DNA from: Nitrospirota bacterium | GTDB lineage: Bacteria; Nitrospirota; Thermodesulfovibrionia; Thermodesulfovibrionales; JdFR-88 | Direction: 5' to 3' | Assembly: GCA_021790695.1 (NCBI GenBank) | Contig: JAJYGJ010000064.1 | Location: 1-24,232, forward strand | DNA: 24,232 bases | Shown here: piece by piece, positions 1 through 7,691 of the stretch | Layout of the letters: each line of letters opens with the position of its first letter | Position numbering within the stretch: position 1 is the first letter of the stretch | The notes under the pieces: generated by a model | What the model was told of the DNA's origin: nothing | Databases searched by the model: none | What the model saw: only the letters and a program-made list of their open reading frames with translations | Program-made: the position numbers and the translations under genes

Positions 1-384
1 GACCACCTCCCCGAAGACCGTATACTGGTTATCGAGAAAGGGCACGTCGGCAACGGTTATGAAGAACTGCGAGCCCGCGCTGTCGGGATTGCCGGACCGC
101 GCCATGGAGAGTGTCCCCCGCTTATGGGGTTTTGAGTTGAACTCGGCCTTGAGCGTATATCCCGGACCGCCCATGCCGTACGTCGAGCGGTTCGGCCCTT
201 TGGTATTCGGGTCCCCTCCCTGAATCACGAAGTCCGGCACCACCCTGTGAAATATCGTCCCGTCATAAAACCCTTTCCTGGACAAGTCGATGAAATTCTT
301 CACATGGTTCGGGGCCACATCGGGAAAGAACCTGAGAGTGACGTCGCCGAATTTGGTCTCTATTACGGCCTTTGTATCCTGCAT
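1..384 (-). CDS. Peptidyl-prolyl cis-trans isomerase, cyclophilin type (3' end outside the window)
   Basis: The first 128 codons of a cyclophilin, which catalyses cis-trans isomerisation of proline peptide bonds. Visible family motifs are FHRVVPDFVIQGGDP (about residues 45-60) and SMARSGNPDSAGSQFFI (about 94-110), which carry the catalytic Arg and the QGGD and SQFFI signatures. The protein starts MQDTKAVIETKFGDVTL with no signal peptide, so it is probably cytoplasmic. The ATG at 384 is preceded by an AGGAAGGAG ribosome binding site about 9 nt upstream, which fixes the start. The gene lies downstream of hisG on the same strand, separated by about 120 bp that contain a hairpin (429-445) and a dispersed-repeat fragment. 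The C-terminal part is cut off by the window edge. Confidence 0.95.
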   Translation of the reverse strand, partial: MQDTKAVIETKFGDVTLRFFPDVAPNHVKNFIDLSRKGFYDGTIFHRVVPDFVIQGGDPNTKGPNRSTYGMGGPGYTLKAEFNSKPHKRGTLSMARSGNPDSAGSQFFITVADVPFLDNQYTVFGEVV

Positions 385-428
385 CTTTTTTAATCTCCTT
401 CCTGGAAAATTCCTTGCGTGGGTCCGGA

Positions 429-445
429 CGGGTTTCCAAAACCCG
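429..445. other. Hairpin between hisG and the cyclophilin gene
   Basis: Perfect 7-bp inverted repeat CGGGTTT-CCA-AAACCCG. It has no following T-run on either strand, so it is not a convincing intrinsic terminator. It may be an mRNA 3'-end or spacer structure in a hisG-cyclophilin transcript. Confidence 0.4.
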
Positions 446-452
446 GCTCTGT

Positions 453-500
453 CACGATTTCCTCTCTCTTTCGCTTCAGAATCAATTTTGAGACAGGTTC
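453..500 (+). repeat. Solo right-end fragment of a dispersed repeat
   Basis: These 48 bases match 13114-13161 with one mismatch (G at 479, A at 13140). They end in the inverted-repeat terminus CAATTTTGAGACAGGTTC. Only the right-hand quarter of the 177-bp element seen at 12985-13161 is present here. The fragment ends 4 bp from the hisG stop codon. Confidence 0.85.
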
Positions 501-504
501 CGGC

Positions 505-1386
505 TTAAGGTATGACTTTATTGAGCTGGTATTCCACTATCCCGGTGGCGCCGGCCCGCTTGAGGTCCGGTATCAGGTCCCGCACGGTCTTTTCGTCTAT
601 GACCACATCCAGGTCGTACCAGCCTTTCTTCGTAAGCATGGAAATCGTGGGGGAGTTCATCGAAGGCAGGCATTTGAGGACCCCGTTCAGGCATTTGTCC
701 GGCACGTTCATCTTCAGGCCGACCTTCTCCTCGGCCGCCAGCGCTCCCTTCAGCAGGAGCACCATGTTTTCCATCTTCCGCCTCTTCCAGCCGTCCTTCC
801 AGGATTTCACGTTCGCTATGAAACGGGTGCTGGAGGCGAGCATGGTGTCCACCACGCGCAGGTTGTTGGCCCTGAGCGAATTGCCGGTCTCCGTAAGCTC
901 CACGATGGCGTCGGCCAGGTGCGGGGGTTTCACCTCGGTCGCGCCCCAGGAAAACTCCACGTCCGCCTTCACCCCGTTTTTTTTCAGGTATCTTTTCGTG
1001 TAGTTCACCAGTTCGGTGGAGACCCGCTTTCCGTTCAGGTCCTTCAGTTTCCTTACCTGCGAGTCCTGCGGCACGGCCACCACCCATTTCACGGGTTTAA
1101 GCCCCTCTTTCGCATAGACCAGTTCCGCCACCTCATGGACGTCCGCGTTCTGCTCAAGTATCCAGTCCTTGCCCGTGAGGCCGCAGTCAAGTATGCCCTT
1201 TTCGACGTAGCCCGCCATCTCCTGCGCCCTTATGAGCATGGCCTCCACATCGGGATCGTCGAAGGCCGGATAGTAGGAGCGCGAGGAGACGGAGACATGA
1301 TAGCCCGCCTTCCTGAAAAGTTTAAGCGTGGACTCCTGGAGGCTGCCCTTCGGAAGCCCGATTTTCAATATCCTCTTCGCTGGCAT
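505..1386 (-). CDS. hisG: ATP phosphoribosyltransferase, long form
   Basis: First enzyme of histidine biosynthesis: it condenses ATP with PRPP to give phosphoribosyl-ATP. The protein has 293 residues, which fits the long (HisG_L) class with a C-terminal ACT-like regulatory domain that needs no HisZ partner. Visible motifs are the N-terminal [11 protein letters not shown], the PRPP-binding stretch [19 protein letters not shown] (about 120-140), and [21 protein letters not shown] (about 148-168). The C-terminal third carries MNSPTISML and [12 protein letters not shown], as in the regulatory domain. ATG at 1386 with AGAGG close upstream. No other his genes are in the window. The gene is divergent from the effector islet to its right, and feedback inhibition by histidine is expected for the family. 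A repeat fragment abuts the 3' end. Confidence 0.97.
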   Translation of the reverse strand: MPAKRILKIGLPKGSLQESTLKLFRKAGYHVSVSSRSYYPAFDDPDVEAMLIRAQEMAGYVEKGILDCGLTGKDWILEQNADVHEVAELVYAKEGLKPVKWVVAVPQDSQVRKLKDLNGKRVSTELVNYTKRYLKKNGVKADVEFSWGATEVKPPHLADAIVELTETGNSLRANNLRVVDTMLASSTRFIANVKSWKDGWKRRKMENMVLLLKGALAAEEKVGLKMNVPDKCLNGVLKCLPSMNSPTISMLTKKGWYDLDVVIDEKTVRDLIPDLKRAGATGIVEYQLNKVIP

Positions 1387-1606
1387 GACCTCTAAAATAC
1401 CATAAGGCCCGTTTTTATTGCAATTTTTGATAACCGGTTGCCAATTTTGTCAAAAAAGGGGCATCCCCGCGCCTTCGCGCATTGGCGCGGCCATATCCCG
1501 CAGCCGTCAGCTTTTTCAGGCGCGGATTTCCTCCGGAAAGAGGCGCATTTGGCGGCCGGGGCCGGGTTCGGAGTGCCCCTTCAATCAAACGGTTGTTTCG
1601 GTTTCT

Positions 1607-1619
1607 TGAAACTGTTTCA
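1607..1619. promoter_or_regulatory. Operator-like palindrome 1
   Basis: TGAAACTGTTTCA is a perfect 6-bp inverted repeat around one central base, the form of a small homodimeric repressor site. A near copy lies at 1718-1730 upstream of the same gene. No cognate regulator gene is visible nearby. Confidence 0.35.
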
Positions 1620-1717
1620 TCCCAATTATACTCTTCACCTAAGGCACGGAATGTTATTGCTTTCATTTCAGTTTCGTCGTTGGGAGGGAAAAAAGGCAGC
1701 CATGCCTTTCATTTTTT

Positions 1718-1730
1718 TGAAACTGCTTCA
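1718..1730. promoter_or_regulatory. Operator-like palindrome 2
   Basis: TGAAACTGCTTCA differs from the 1607-1619 palindrome at one base and keeps 5 of 6 pairs. It lies 66 bp before the effector ATG, next to the near-direct repeats of ACAAAACTG(C/T)TTT. Confidence 0.3.
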
Positions 1731-1796
1731 CAAAACTGCTTTACAAAACTGTTTTCATGGACGCTTTCATCTCCTGCGGATTATGATGTGAACAGC

Positions 1797-2402
1797 ATGG
1801 ATTATTCAATTTATTTGAATTATATAAAAAACCGTAAAAGAGGATATGGAGGGGCCGAAGTTGGCGCAGACTCTTCAAAAAGCATTTGGGAAACACGCTT
1901 AAATAGACCAATTAATTTCCTTCCGAATCCGTTTAGCGAATGGTTATACTATCAGTCAACGGGCGAGCTCTATTATCGGGAGGGCTTTACCTGGTCAGAG
2001 AGCCAGCCAACCCTGGCGGTTCGGCATGGCGATGCTTTCGGAATCGGCGTGCTTGAAAATATAGGAAAAACAAAATTTTATATTGGCAGAGGATACTCCG
2101 GCCGTGGGGAAGGTTTAAATAATCCGGATATGCAGGACAAAATCGGCGAAGGGCCAATTCCAAGAGGGACATGGGATATAGGAGAGCCTGGAAATCATCG
2201 GACCCATGACGGGAAAGAATTGGTTTATTCAATGAGATTGACCCCGCTAAGCGTTGAAGTGACTGATCGCAGTGGATTTTTTATCCACGGCGATAACCGC
2301 CATATGAACCACACCGCGTCCGATGGATGCATTGTTCTTGATCTGCACATTCGAGAGCAGATAGGACATAGCAAAGTTAAAAGATTGAGGGTCCTCCCAT
2401 GA
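1797..2402 (+). CDS. Tlde1-like (DUF2778) L,D-transpeptidase/carboxypeptidase-fold effector domain protein
   Basis: A 201-residue protein resembling the Tlde1 family. In type VI secretion these effectors act in the periplasm of target cells and cut or exchange D-amino acids in peptidoglycan stem peptides. Visible family landmarks are WLYYQSTGELY (49-59), GYSGRGEGLNNPDMQ (99-113), GPIPRGTWDIG (119-129), SGFFIHGD (159-166) and ASDGCIVL (174-181). His164 and Cys178 are the likely catalytic pair. About 38 residues (62-99) separate the first two motifs, more than I expect for the family. The first 48 residues (MDYSIYLNYIKN...) match nothing I know and could be a linker left from a larger delivered protein. 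ATG at 1797 was chosen because upstream codons look non-coding. No clear Shine-Dalgarno sequence is present, so an upstream start or 5' truncation is possible. Its stop overlaps the next ATG (ATGA). GC is visibly lower than in neighbouring genes. Confidence 0.8.
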   Translation: MDYSIYLNYIKNRKRGYGGAEVGADSSKSIWETRLNRPINFLPNPFSEWLYYQSTGELYYREGFTWSESQPTLAVRHGDAFGIGVLENIGKTKFYIGRGYSGRGEGLNNPDMQDKIGEGPIPRGTWDIGEPGNHRTHDGKELVYSMRLTPLSVEVTDRSGFFIHGDNRHMNHTASDGCIVLDLHIREQIGHSKVKRLRVLP

Positions 2403-3352
2403 AAAACGGTTTAGCCGAATATTTGAAGGTTTTTTGTAAAAAAAGAGTATTTGTAACAACATTGATAATAATCAATAGCCTTGTTATTTCAGGGCTGTCA
2501 TGGGCTGTCAGCCTACATAAAATCCTGTACATCCATGATGGCGAATTCGTGGGGCAATTATGCAGCGTGGTCCCGGCAAAGGGAATGACGCCTGTCTGTT
2601 TGGCGGACGGGGGATATGGTTCGCCATCGTGGCGGCCGCATGGCAATCTTATAGCCGCTGAATTAAAGACACGCCAAGGGACTAAATTGGTCATCCTGAA
2701 TAAAAACGGGAGACTTGTCCGCGCCCTTTCTAAATCAAAGGGTTGTTACCGGCCGGAATGGAGTCCTGACGGCAGGTATCTCTACGCGATCAATTATAGA
2801 CTTGGGCATGCCATCAGGCGGTGGAATCTTGAAAGTCATCGCTTCAAGGACATTCCTGTCAGGGGTTTTGGCAAAGAATATTCATATCTTCAGGGGATAT
2901 CATTCAGTCCAAATTACAAGCGCGCCGCCATTTCCGTGGACAAATTCAAGAAAATACTCATCTCCGACGTCTATGGCGATCATTTTCGAGTCAGGAAGAT
3001 TTTGCCCGGGAAATTTCATTATGTCGCGCAGTCAGTCTGGATTGATAATGACAGGCTCTTATTTGTTGGAGTGAAAAAAAACGACGATAGGGGAGAGATA
3101 TGGCAATTAAACATAGGCAGGGGTGAGTTATGGCAATTAAATGTGCTCACCGGAAAAATCAAAAAAATATCCATTCGAGGTCTTTCGTTGAGAGATTTTG
3201 TGACCTTGTCTCCCGATCACAAATCTGTCGTTATATGCGCAACCGATAATCCGCAGGACCCGAAATGGAGTTTATGGCTTTACAAGTTGGGTTCTCCAAC
3301 TGCTACAAGGATTACAAATGGCATCGAGGATGTTGATCCTGACTGGCGATAG
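2399..3352 (+). CDS. Membrane-anchored TolB/WD40-like beta-propeller protein; candidate immunity protein
   Basis: 317 residues. A basic N-terminus and one hydrophobic segment (about 17-38) form a signal sequence or signal anchor, placing the rest in the periplasm. The body shows PD40/TolB-type blade motifs: PSWRPHGNLIAA, RPEWSPDGRYLYAI, GISFSPNYKRAAIS, VWIDNDRLLFVG, TLSPDHKSVVICA and a terminal DVDPDWR. Such propellers bind proteins or peptides and are rarely enzymes. The ATG overlaps the effector stop by 4 bp and has GAGGG about 8 nt upstream, which indicates tight translational coupling. Its periplasmic location and position directly after a peptidoglycan-attacking effector suggest immunity. 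This is inference, because known Tldi1 immunity proteins are not propellers as far as I know. Codons 231-250 contain a 10-residue tandem duplication (GEIWQLNIGR/GELWQLNVLT). Confidence 0.85.
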   Translation: MKNGLAEYLKVFCKKRVFVTTLIIINSLVISGLSWAVSLHKILYIHDGEFVGQLCSVVPAKGMTPVCLADGGYGSPSWRPHGNLIAAELKTRQGTKLVILNKNGRLVRALSKSKGCYRPEWSPDGRYLYAINYRLGHAIRRWNLESHRFKDIPVRGFGKEYSYLQGISFSPNYKRAAISVDKFKKILISDVYGDHFRVRKILPGKFHYVAQSVWIDNDRLLFVGVKKNDDRGEIWQLNIGRGELWQLNVLTGKIKKISIRGLSLRDFVTLSPDHKSVVICATDNPQDPKWSLWLYKLGSPTATRITNGIEDVDPDWR

Positions 3353-3359
3353 CGCTATA

Positions 3360-3390
3360 AATAAGAATAGAGGGATTATTCTGTCTTATT
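3360..3390 (+). terminator. Weak hairpin after the beta-propeller gene
   Basis: Just after the TAG stop (3350-3352), AGAATA (3364-3369) can pair with TATTCT (3377-3382) across a 7-nt loop, extended by AATA/TATT with a 3-nt bulge. The stem is AT-rich and no T-run follows, so termination strength is doubtful. The rest of 3391-3528, between convergent genes, shows no ORF. Confidence 0.25.
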
Positions 3391-3528
3391 CCGGTCGTAC
3401 TCTTGCCAGAATTTCGGTTTCCTGAAATTATCAACTTCTGGACGTATCCTTTCGCGGCGCGAATTCACGAAAAAAGAAAGGTTTCCATCCGCAGCCCGGC
3501 GTAAAAGGATGCGGAGAGGCAAGGCCCG

Positions 3529-4230
3529 CTATCCGAATTTCTCAAGCAGCGGGTCGGGAAGGCCGGCCTCCGCAAACCCCTTTGCCCGGTAGAGGCAACT
3601 GTCGCATCTGCCGCACGGCCGGCCGGAGGCCTCCGGGTCGTAGCAGCTCCATGTAAGGGAATAATCCAGTCCGAGCGCGGCGCCGGCCCTGATGATCTCC
3701 GCTTTCGTCATGCGGAGGAGCGGGGCCCTCACGCTGAATTTGATTTTGCCCTCCACCGACGCCCTGGTGGCCAGGTTCGCCATGGCCTCGAAGGCCCTCA
3801 GGTACTCCGGCCTGCAGTCGGGATATCCGCTGTAGTCCATTACGTTGGCCCCGATGAATATGTCCGCTGCGGGAATGGTCTCCGCCCAGGCAAGTGCGAA
3901 GGAGAGAAAGATCGTGTTTCTGGCGGGCACATAAGTGGCCGGGATGGTCCCCGCCGTCCTTTCGGGAGCGGGCAGGCCCCCCTTGGGGACCGGAATCGAA
4001 GATGTGAGGGCGGAGCCGCCTATGAGCCCCATATCGAAGCTTATGACAAGGTGCTGGCCGATGCCCAGATGCCGGGCCACGTCGCGCGCCGATTCAAGCT
4101 CCCGCCCATGGCGCTGCCCGTAATTGAAACTCAGGGCAAAGGGTGTGAAACCCTCTTTTTTCGCAATCGCGGCCGCGGTCGAGGAATCCAGCCCGCCGCT
4201 TAAGAGAATAACGGCTTTTTTCTCTTTCAT
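3529..4230 (-). CDS. queC: 7-cyano-7-deazaguanine (preQ0) synthase
   Basis: Converts 7-carboxy-7-deazaguanine to preQ0 with ATP and ammonia in the queuosine tRNA-modification pathway. 233 residues, normal for QueC. The ATP-pyrophosphatase P-loop SGGLDSS lies at residues 11-17. The C-terminus has the zinc-binding cysteine cluster [28 protein letters not shown] and [18 protein letters not shown] are also typical. I chose ATG at 4230 because [13 protein letters not shown] is the family start, with AGGA about 10 nt upstream; the open frame extends further but overlaps the preceding gene. It is the last gene of the long minus-strand run, 59 bp after the PATAN fusion gene. No preQ1 riboswitch is recognisable before it and no other queuosine genes are here. 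Confidence 0.96.
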   Translation of the reverse strand: MKEKKAVILLSGGLDSSTAAAIAKKEGFTPFALSFNYGQRHGRELESARDVARHLGIGQHLVISFDMGLIGGSALTSSIPVPKGGLPAPERTAGTIPATYVPARNTIFLSFALAWAETIPAADIFIGANVMDYSGYPDCRPEYLRAFEAMANLATRASVEGKIKFSVRAPLLRMTKAEIIRAGAALGLDYSLTWSCYDPEASGRPCGRCDSCLYRAKGFAEAGLPDPLLEKFG

Positions 4231-4289
4231 CGTTCCAGAAAATCCTTTCCGGCTCTCACTTGAATTCAGGTAACGAGTTGATATAGGTT

Positions 4290-5384
4290 CTAATAGACAT
4301 CGTCTTTTGTCCCGGCGGTCCCGTCCGGGCCGGTCGAAAACAGCGTGAAACCGGACCCGTCTACCTTGTAGACGTAAGGGTTTCCCCACGGGTCCGTCGT
4401 GTTTCCCACGCGCTCCAGGTTTACGGGATACCTGCCGTTTTCCACCTTGTAGACCCTGACCCGGAACCTGAGCCTGTCAATCTCCCGGGAGGCCAGATAT
4501 GGTTTCGAAAACCCCGGGCCGGACGTGTACCCCGTATAAAATACGGCCACGCTGACGAGAAAAAACACGGCAAGAAGCCCCTCCACAAGAAAGGCCGGCA
4601 GACGGCGCTTCCTTGCCGGCAGGCCTTCGTTTTCATCTTCGCTTTTCTGGATGAACTCGTCTTGCGCCCCTTTTTTTTCGATGAGCCCTTTCTCGTAAAG
4701 GTCCAGGAGGGTCTTCGATATCCTGAAACTGTCCATCCCGCTGATGACCGCAATCGTGCTCACATCGTTTTCCCCGTCCACCAAGTCATAAATGCGTTTT
4801 TCCATCTCGGTTACGGAAGCGGGGGAAGCGGGCCCGCCTGTGTCGCCGGGCAGGCCGCCGGTCTTTGCAAAGACGCTCTCCAGAGTGATCCTGCCGCCCA
4901 TCTGGGACCACTCGTCAAGTATCCTCAGCCCCTCCATCAGGATATGCTGGGTGTCCAGCGATATGGGTACGGCCTTGTCCAGCGGGACGCCCTGGGGTTT
5001 GAACTCGTAGCGGCCCTGCCTCCAGGTAAAAAGATAGCTGACCAGCTCGGTAAACTGTTGGACAAGCGTTTCCTTGAGGCTTTCGCCGGATATGGCCCCC
5101 ATCTTCACAAGCGTGTTTCCGAGCTTGGCCCCCGTCGTCTTCTGCTGGGCAAGGGCGTCTTCCAGTTCCGATTTTTTTATCAGGCCTTTTTTAAGAAGGA
5201 GCCTCCCCATCCTGGACTCGGTCCGCTTGCCGGATTCCACGAAAACGATATTTCCCTCGTAGAAAAATATCGTCACCCGGTCGAAACCCGTCTCCACGGT
5301 AAGGACCCCGCTCTTCCTCTGGTAATAGATGAGCTGGAGTATGTCCGCGATGCCGAATTCCTTGAGTGTCCCCTCTAGAGCCAT
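4290..5384 (-). CDS. PATAN (DUF4388) domain protein fused to a transmembrane helix and a GspG-like C-terminus
   Basis: 364 residues. Residues 1-160 form a DUF4388/PATAN domain ([46 protein letters not shown]), a signalling module often linked to gliding or type IV pilus regulation. Residues 190-240 look like a small helical winged-helix segment ([21 protein letters not shown]). One transmembrane helix spans about 263-286. Residues 300-364 resemble the type II secretion major pseudopilin GspG, with DPWGNPY (331-337) and the Asp-rich, calcium-site-like end [12 protein letters not shown]. The domain order implies a cytoplasmic PATAN part and a periplasmic pilin-like tail. ATG at 5384 has GGAGG about 10 nt upstream and overlaps the preceding gene by 10 bp. 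The function is unknown; linking envelope state to a cytoplasmic signal is a guess. Confidence 0.9.
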   Translation of the reverse strand: MALEGTLKEFGIADILQLIYYQRKSGVLTVETGFDRVTIFFYEGNIVFVESGKRTESRMGRLLLKKGLIKKSELEDALAQQKTTGAKLGNTLVKMGAISGESLKETLVQQFTELVSYLFTWRQGRYEFKPQGVPLDKAVPISLDTQHILMEGLRILDEWSQMGGRITLESVFAKTGGLPGDTGGPASPASVTEMEKRIYDLVDGENDVSTIAVISGMDSFRISKTLLDLYEKGLIEKKGAQDEFIQKSEDENEGLPARKRRLPAFLVEGLLAVFFLVSVAVFYTGYTSGPGFSKPYLASREIDRLRFRVRVYKVENGRYPVNLERVGNTTDPWGNPYVYKVDGSGFTLFSTGPDGTAGTKDDVY

Positions 5385-7108
5385 TGGCGGCCTTGCCTCC
5401 TCCTTGCGCCCACGAAGGACAATATATAAAGCAGCCCGCAAACGGCCGCGGAAACCGCCCCGAGCCAGTCATGCCGGCCGGTGCCCAGACCGGTGGTGAA
5501 AAGCGGGTTTGCGGCCGCGGCAACCGCGAAAAACAGAAAACCCCATAGCATGAGCGCCCCCTTCAGTATCGAGCCGCCGTAGATGTAGGCTATGCCGGGG
5601 GGCGCGAATCCCAGCGCCCTGACGAGGGCCCCGTGCCTCAACTGGCTGCCGTGGATCATCAGGAGCCTCGCCACCCTTTTTTTGGGGTCCCGCGCCTCCA
5701 GCTTGACAAGACTCTGATAGCAGTCCCCGCACATCCGCCCCCAGTAGGGCTGCCGTTCGCACCTGTCGCAGAGGATCCGGCCGCAGCGTGAACACCTGAA
5801 GGCCCTCATGCGGCCCCCTTTGCCGAAATAGAAAAAGACCGCCAGCCACAGGATGAGGACGGACCAGAGCAGGACGGAAGAAGCGCCCTGCCCCGCTCCC
5901 CGGCGGGTCTTGTCGAAGATCGAGTAGAAATCAGCCATCCCCAGCGTGTCGTCCATGAGCAGGCGTCCGCCTTCTTTGCCCTCCCGGTCCATGAAAGCCT
6001 GGGAGAGCCCCGCGGGGTCGAGATTGGCGGCCTGCCTGTAAAGCGCGCCGGCCTTTTCGTAATCGAGGGAGTCTCTATCGAGCCGGGCGAGATCGAAATA
6101 GGCGGCCGCCGTGGGCCTGATAGCGAGGGATTTAGTGTAAAGCTCGTCGGCCTTGCCGGGCTCGCCAAAGAACATGTAGCAGTTGGCCAGGTTTACATAG
6201 GCGCGAGGGTCTTTCCGCCTCTCGATGGCGGCGCTGTAAGCCACGATGGCCTGGGAAGGCCGCCCGGACCTCTGGAGGCCCAGTCCGTAGGAAAAGAGGC
6301 CGGCGAAATCCCCGCTGCCGGCCAGCGCCTTTACGGCAAGAGAATTGTCTATCCCCTCGTTTGCGCCCACAATGGCCCGCATCTGCGGGTTTGACACAAG
6401 ATAGACGCCGTTTACCCATCCGCGGACAAAAGGCATGAAAGCGGCAAACAGCATTACGAGGAGGACCAGAATGCGGTCTCTCCTCGGAAAGTAAATGCCC
6501 AGGAGCAGCAGCACCGAGGCCAGAAAGAGCCCCGGCCCGAAGAAGGCCGAGACCGCCGGGACCAGCAGGAGAAGAAAATACCTGCTCCTCTCCGCGATAT
6601 CGTGTTTCAAGAGGGGCAGTTCCCGGGGCAGTCTCAGGCAGACGGTCACGAAAAGGCAGATGAAAAAAGAAGCGATCAGGGAAACACCGGCGAGCCCCGA
6701 GAGGTCCATGGCCCACCACCAGTTCCTCGCGTAGGATTCGAACCCCCGGACCGCATAATAGAACCCGGAGACGAGCCCGCCCGGAAATTCCTTGAGATCG
6801 GCCGCCGCCAGTCTGAAATATACGGGCGGCAAATCGGGTGAGGCAAGGAGGGCCTGCCCGAGAAGGGCCTTGGAATGGACCGGGTCGTTGACGGCCAGCT
6901 TCATGAGAACGGAGGAAAGGGGCGGGTCGTCCGCGGAAACCGTCATTACGCCTCCGGCCTGCGCGCGGGCCGGCCTGAAGGCCGGCCTGATTTCAGGCAT
7001 GGCCTGCCGGCCATGGCCGGCGGGGGGGGCCGCAAGGACGATGACCGGCGCAAAGACAAGCGCCGCGAGGACCGGCGCCGCAAAAAAAAGACTACGAAAT
7101 CTTCTCAC
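5375..7108 (-). CDS. Multi-pass membrane protein with TPR repeats and a cysteine-rich zinc-binding motif
   Basis: 577 residues, starting with GTG at 7108 (GGA 6 nt upstream), with a Sec signal peptide of about 26 residues. Several hydrophobic spans follow (about 137-160, 176-206, 212-228, 411-428, and two or three after 500). Residues 270-370 form about three tetratricopeptide repeats (e.g. PRAYVNLANCYMFFGEPGKADELYTKSLAI). Six cysteines at 439, 442, 447, 450, 460 and 463 in FRCSRCGRILCDRC...RMCGDC form a zinc-finger-like motif between the TPR region and the last membrane segments. TPRs usually mediate protein contacts, so a scaffold or assembly role is plausible, but I do not recognise a characterised homologue. 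It overlaps plsY by 17 bp and the PATAN gene by 10 bp, so the three are probably coexpressed. Confidence 0.88.
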   Translation of the reverse strand: MRRFRSLFFAAPVLAALVFAPVIVLAAPPAGHGRQAMPEIRPAFRPARAQAGGVMTVSADDPPLSSVLMKLAVNDPVHSKALLGQALLASPDLPPVYFRLAAADLKEFPGGLVSGFYYAVRGFESYARNWWWAMDLSGLAGVSLIASFFICLFVTVCLRLPRELPLLKHDIAERSRYFLLLLVPAVSAFFGPGLFLASVLLLLGIYFPRRDRILVLLVMLFAAFMPFVRGWVNGVYLVSNPQMRAIVGANEGIDNSLAVKALAGSGDFAGLFSYGLGLQRSGRPSQAIVAYSAAIERRKDPRAYVNLANCYMFFGEPGKADELYTKSLAIRPTAAAYFDLARLDRDSLDYEKAGALYRQAANLDPAGLSQAFMDREGKEGGRLLMDDTLGMADFYSIFDKTRRGAGQGASSVLLWSVLILWLAVFFYFGKGGRMRAFRCSRCGRILCDRCERQPYWGRMCGDCYQSLVKLEARDPKKRVARLLMIHGSQLRHGALVRALGFAPPGIAYIYGGSILKGALMLWGFLFFAVAAAANPLFTTGLGTGRHDWLGAVSAAVCGLLYILSFVGARRRQGRQWL

Positions 7109-7691
7109 CTATCTTCCGCTCTCTGCCCTCAACGAGCCTCTTTATATTGCCTGTATGCCTCAGGAGAATCAATAGGGTCAGGGCCCCGGCCGTCAGGGCA
7201 GCGGTCCTTCCCGCGCCCGTGCCGAGGGCGAAAAGGGGCAAAAGCAAAAAGGCGGTCAACGCCGCCAGCGATGAATACCGGGTCAGGAAGGCCACAGCCA
7301 GCCAACTGCCCACGGCGAAGACGGCGGCGAGAGGCGCAATGACGACGGCGACGCCAAGTCCGGTCGCCACCCCTTTCCCGCCCCTGCCGCCCAGGAAAAC
7401 GGAAAAATCGTGGCCCAGGACGGCGCAAAGCCCGGCAAGTCCCTGCCAGGGGGCGGCAAAACCCAGGCGCCCGGCCATGAGGACGGCGGCCGCGCCCTTC
7501 AGGCAATCGCCAAGCAGCGTAAAAAGCGCCGCGCCTTTCCCCACGCCCCTGAGGACGTTCGTGGCCCCAATGTTGCCGCTGCCGGTTTTTTTCAGGTCCA
7601 CGCCCCTCATCCGCGCGGCCAGCACCCCAAAAGGCACGGAGCCCAGGACATAGGAAGACAGAAGAAGCAGGGGCCGGTCGAACATGTTCAT
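7092..7691 (-). CDS. plsY: Acyl-phosphate glycerol-3-phosphate acyltransferase PlsY
   Basis: An integral inner-membrane enzyme that moves an acyl group from acyl-phosphate to glycerol-3-phosphate, the first step of phospholipid synthesis. 199 residues, usual size. The three family motifs are visible: GSVPFG near the N-terminus, GSGNIGATNVLR (about 37-48), and GGRGGKGVATG (about 101-111). The rest is strongly hydrophobic, consistent with 5-7 membrane helices. Its ATG (7691) overlaps the pgsA stop as ATGA, and ATG at 7685 is an alternative start. Its partner PlsX is not in the window. Confidence 0.97.
   Translation of the reverse strand: MNMFDRPLLLLSSYVLGSVPFGVLAARMRGVDLKKTGSGNIGATNVLRGVGKGAALFTLLGDCLKGAAAVLMAGRLGFAAPWQGLAGLCAVLGHDFSVFLGGRGGKGVATGLGVAVVIAPLAAVFAVGSWLAVAFLTRYSSLAALTAFLLLPLFALGTGAGRTAALTAGALTLLILLRHTGNIKRLVEGRERKIGEKIS

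Larger units (their letters stand above)
1387..1796. promoter_or_regulatory. Divergent intergenic region between hisG and the effector gene
   Basis: A 410-bp stretch without a convincing gene. On the minus strand a TTGACA hexamer (1453-1448) lies upstream of hisG, but the best -10 candidate (TATCAA, 15-bp spacing) is weak. Directly before it lies a possible minus-strand terminator: a 6-bp stem (1468-1473/1484-1489) and a GGGG-ATG-CCCC mini-stem, then six T (1457-1452). On the plus side are two palindromes (listed separately), near-direct repeats of ACAAAACTG(C/T)TTT at 1730-1755, and a TATGAT hexamer at 1782-1787, 9 nt before the effector ATG. A plus-strand open frame runs from 1482 into the effector gene, but its first 105 codons resemble no domain. 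Confidence 0.45.

Noticed and set aside
1482..1796. N-terminal extension of the Tlde1-like gene (105 codons in frame)
   Set aside because: The composition changes abruptly at 1797, the extension has no domain or signal peptide, and the DNA contains palindromes and repeats better explained as regulatory. A 5' remnant of a larger gene cannot be fully excluded.
4231..4289. preQ1 riboswitch before queC
   Set aside because: The 59-bp gap lacks the expected pseudoknot and A-rich tail pattern, and queC appears to be read through from upstream genes.
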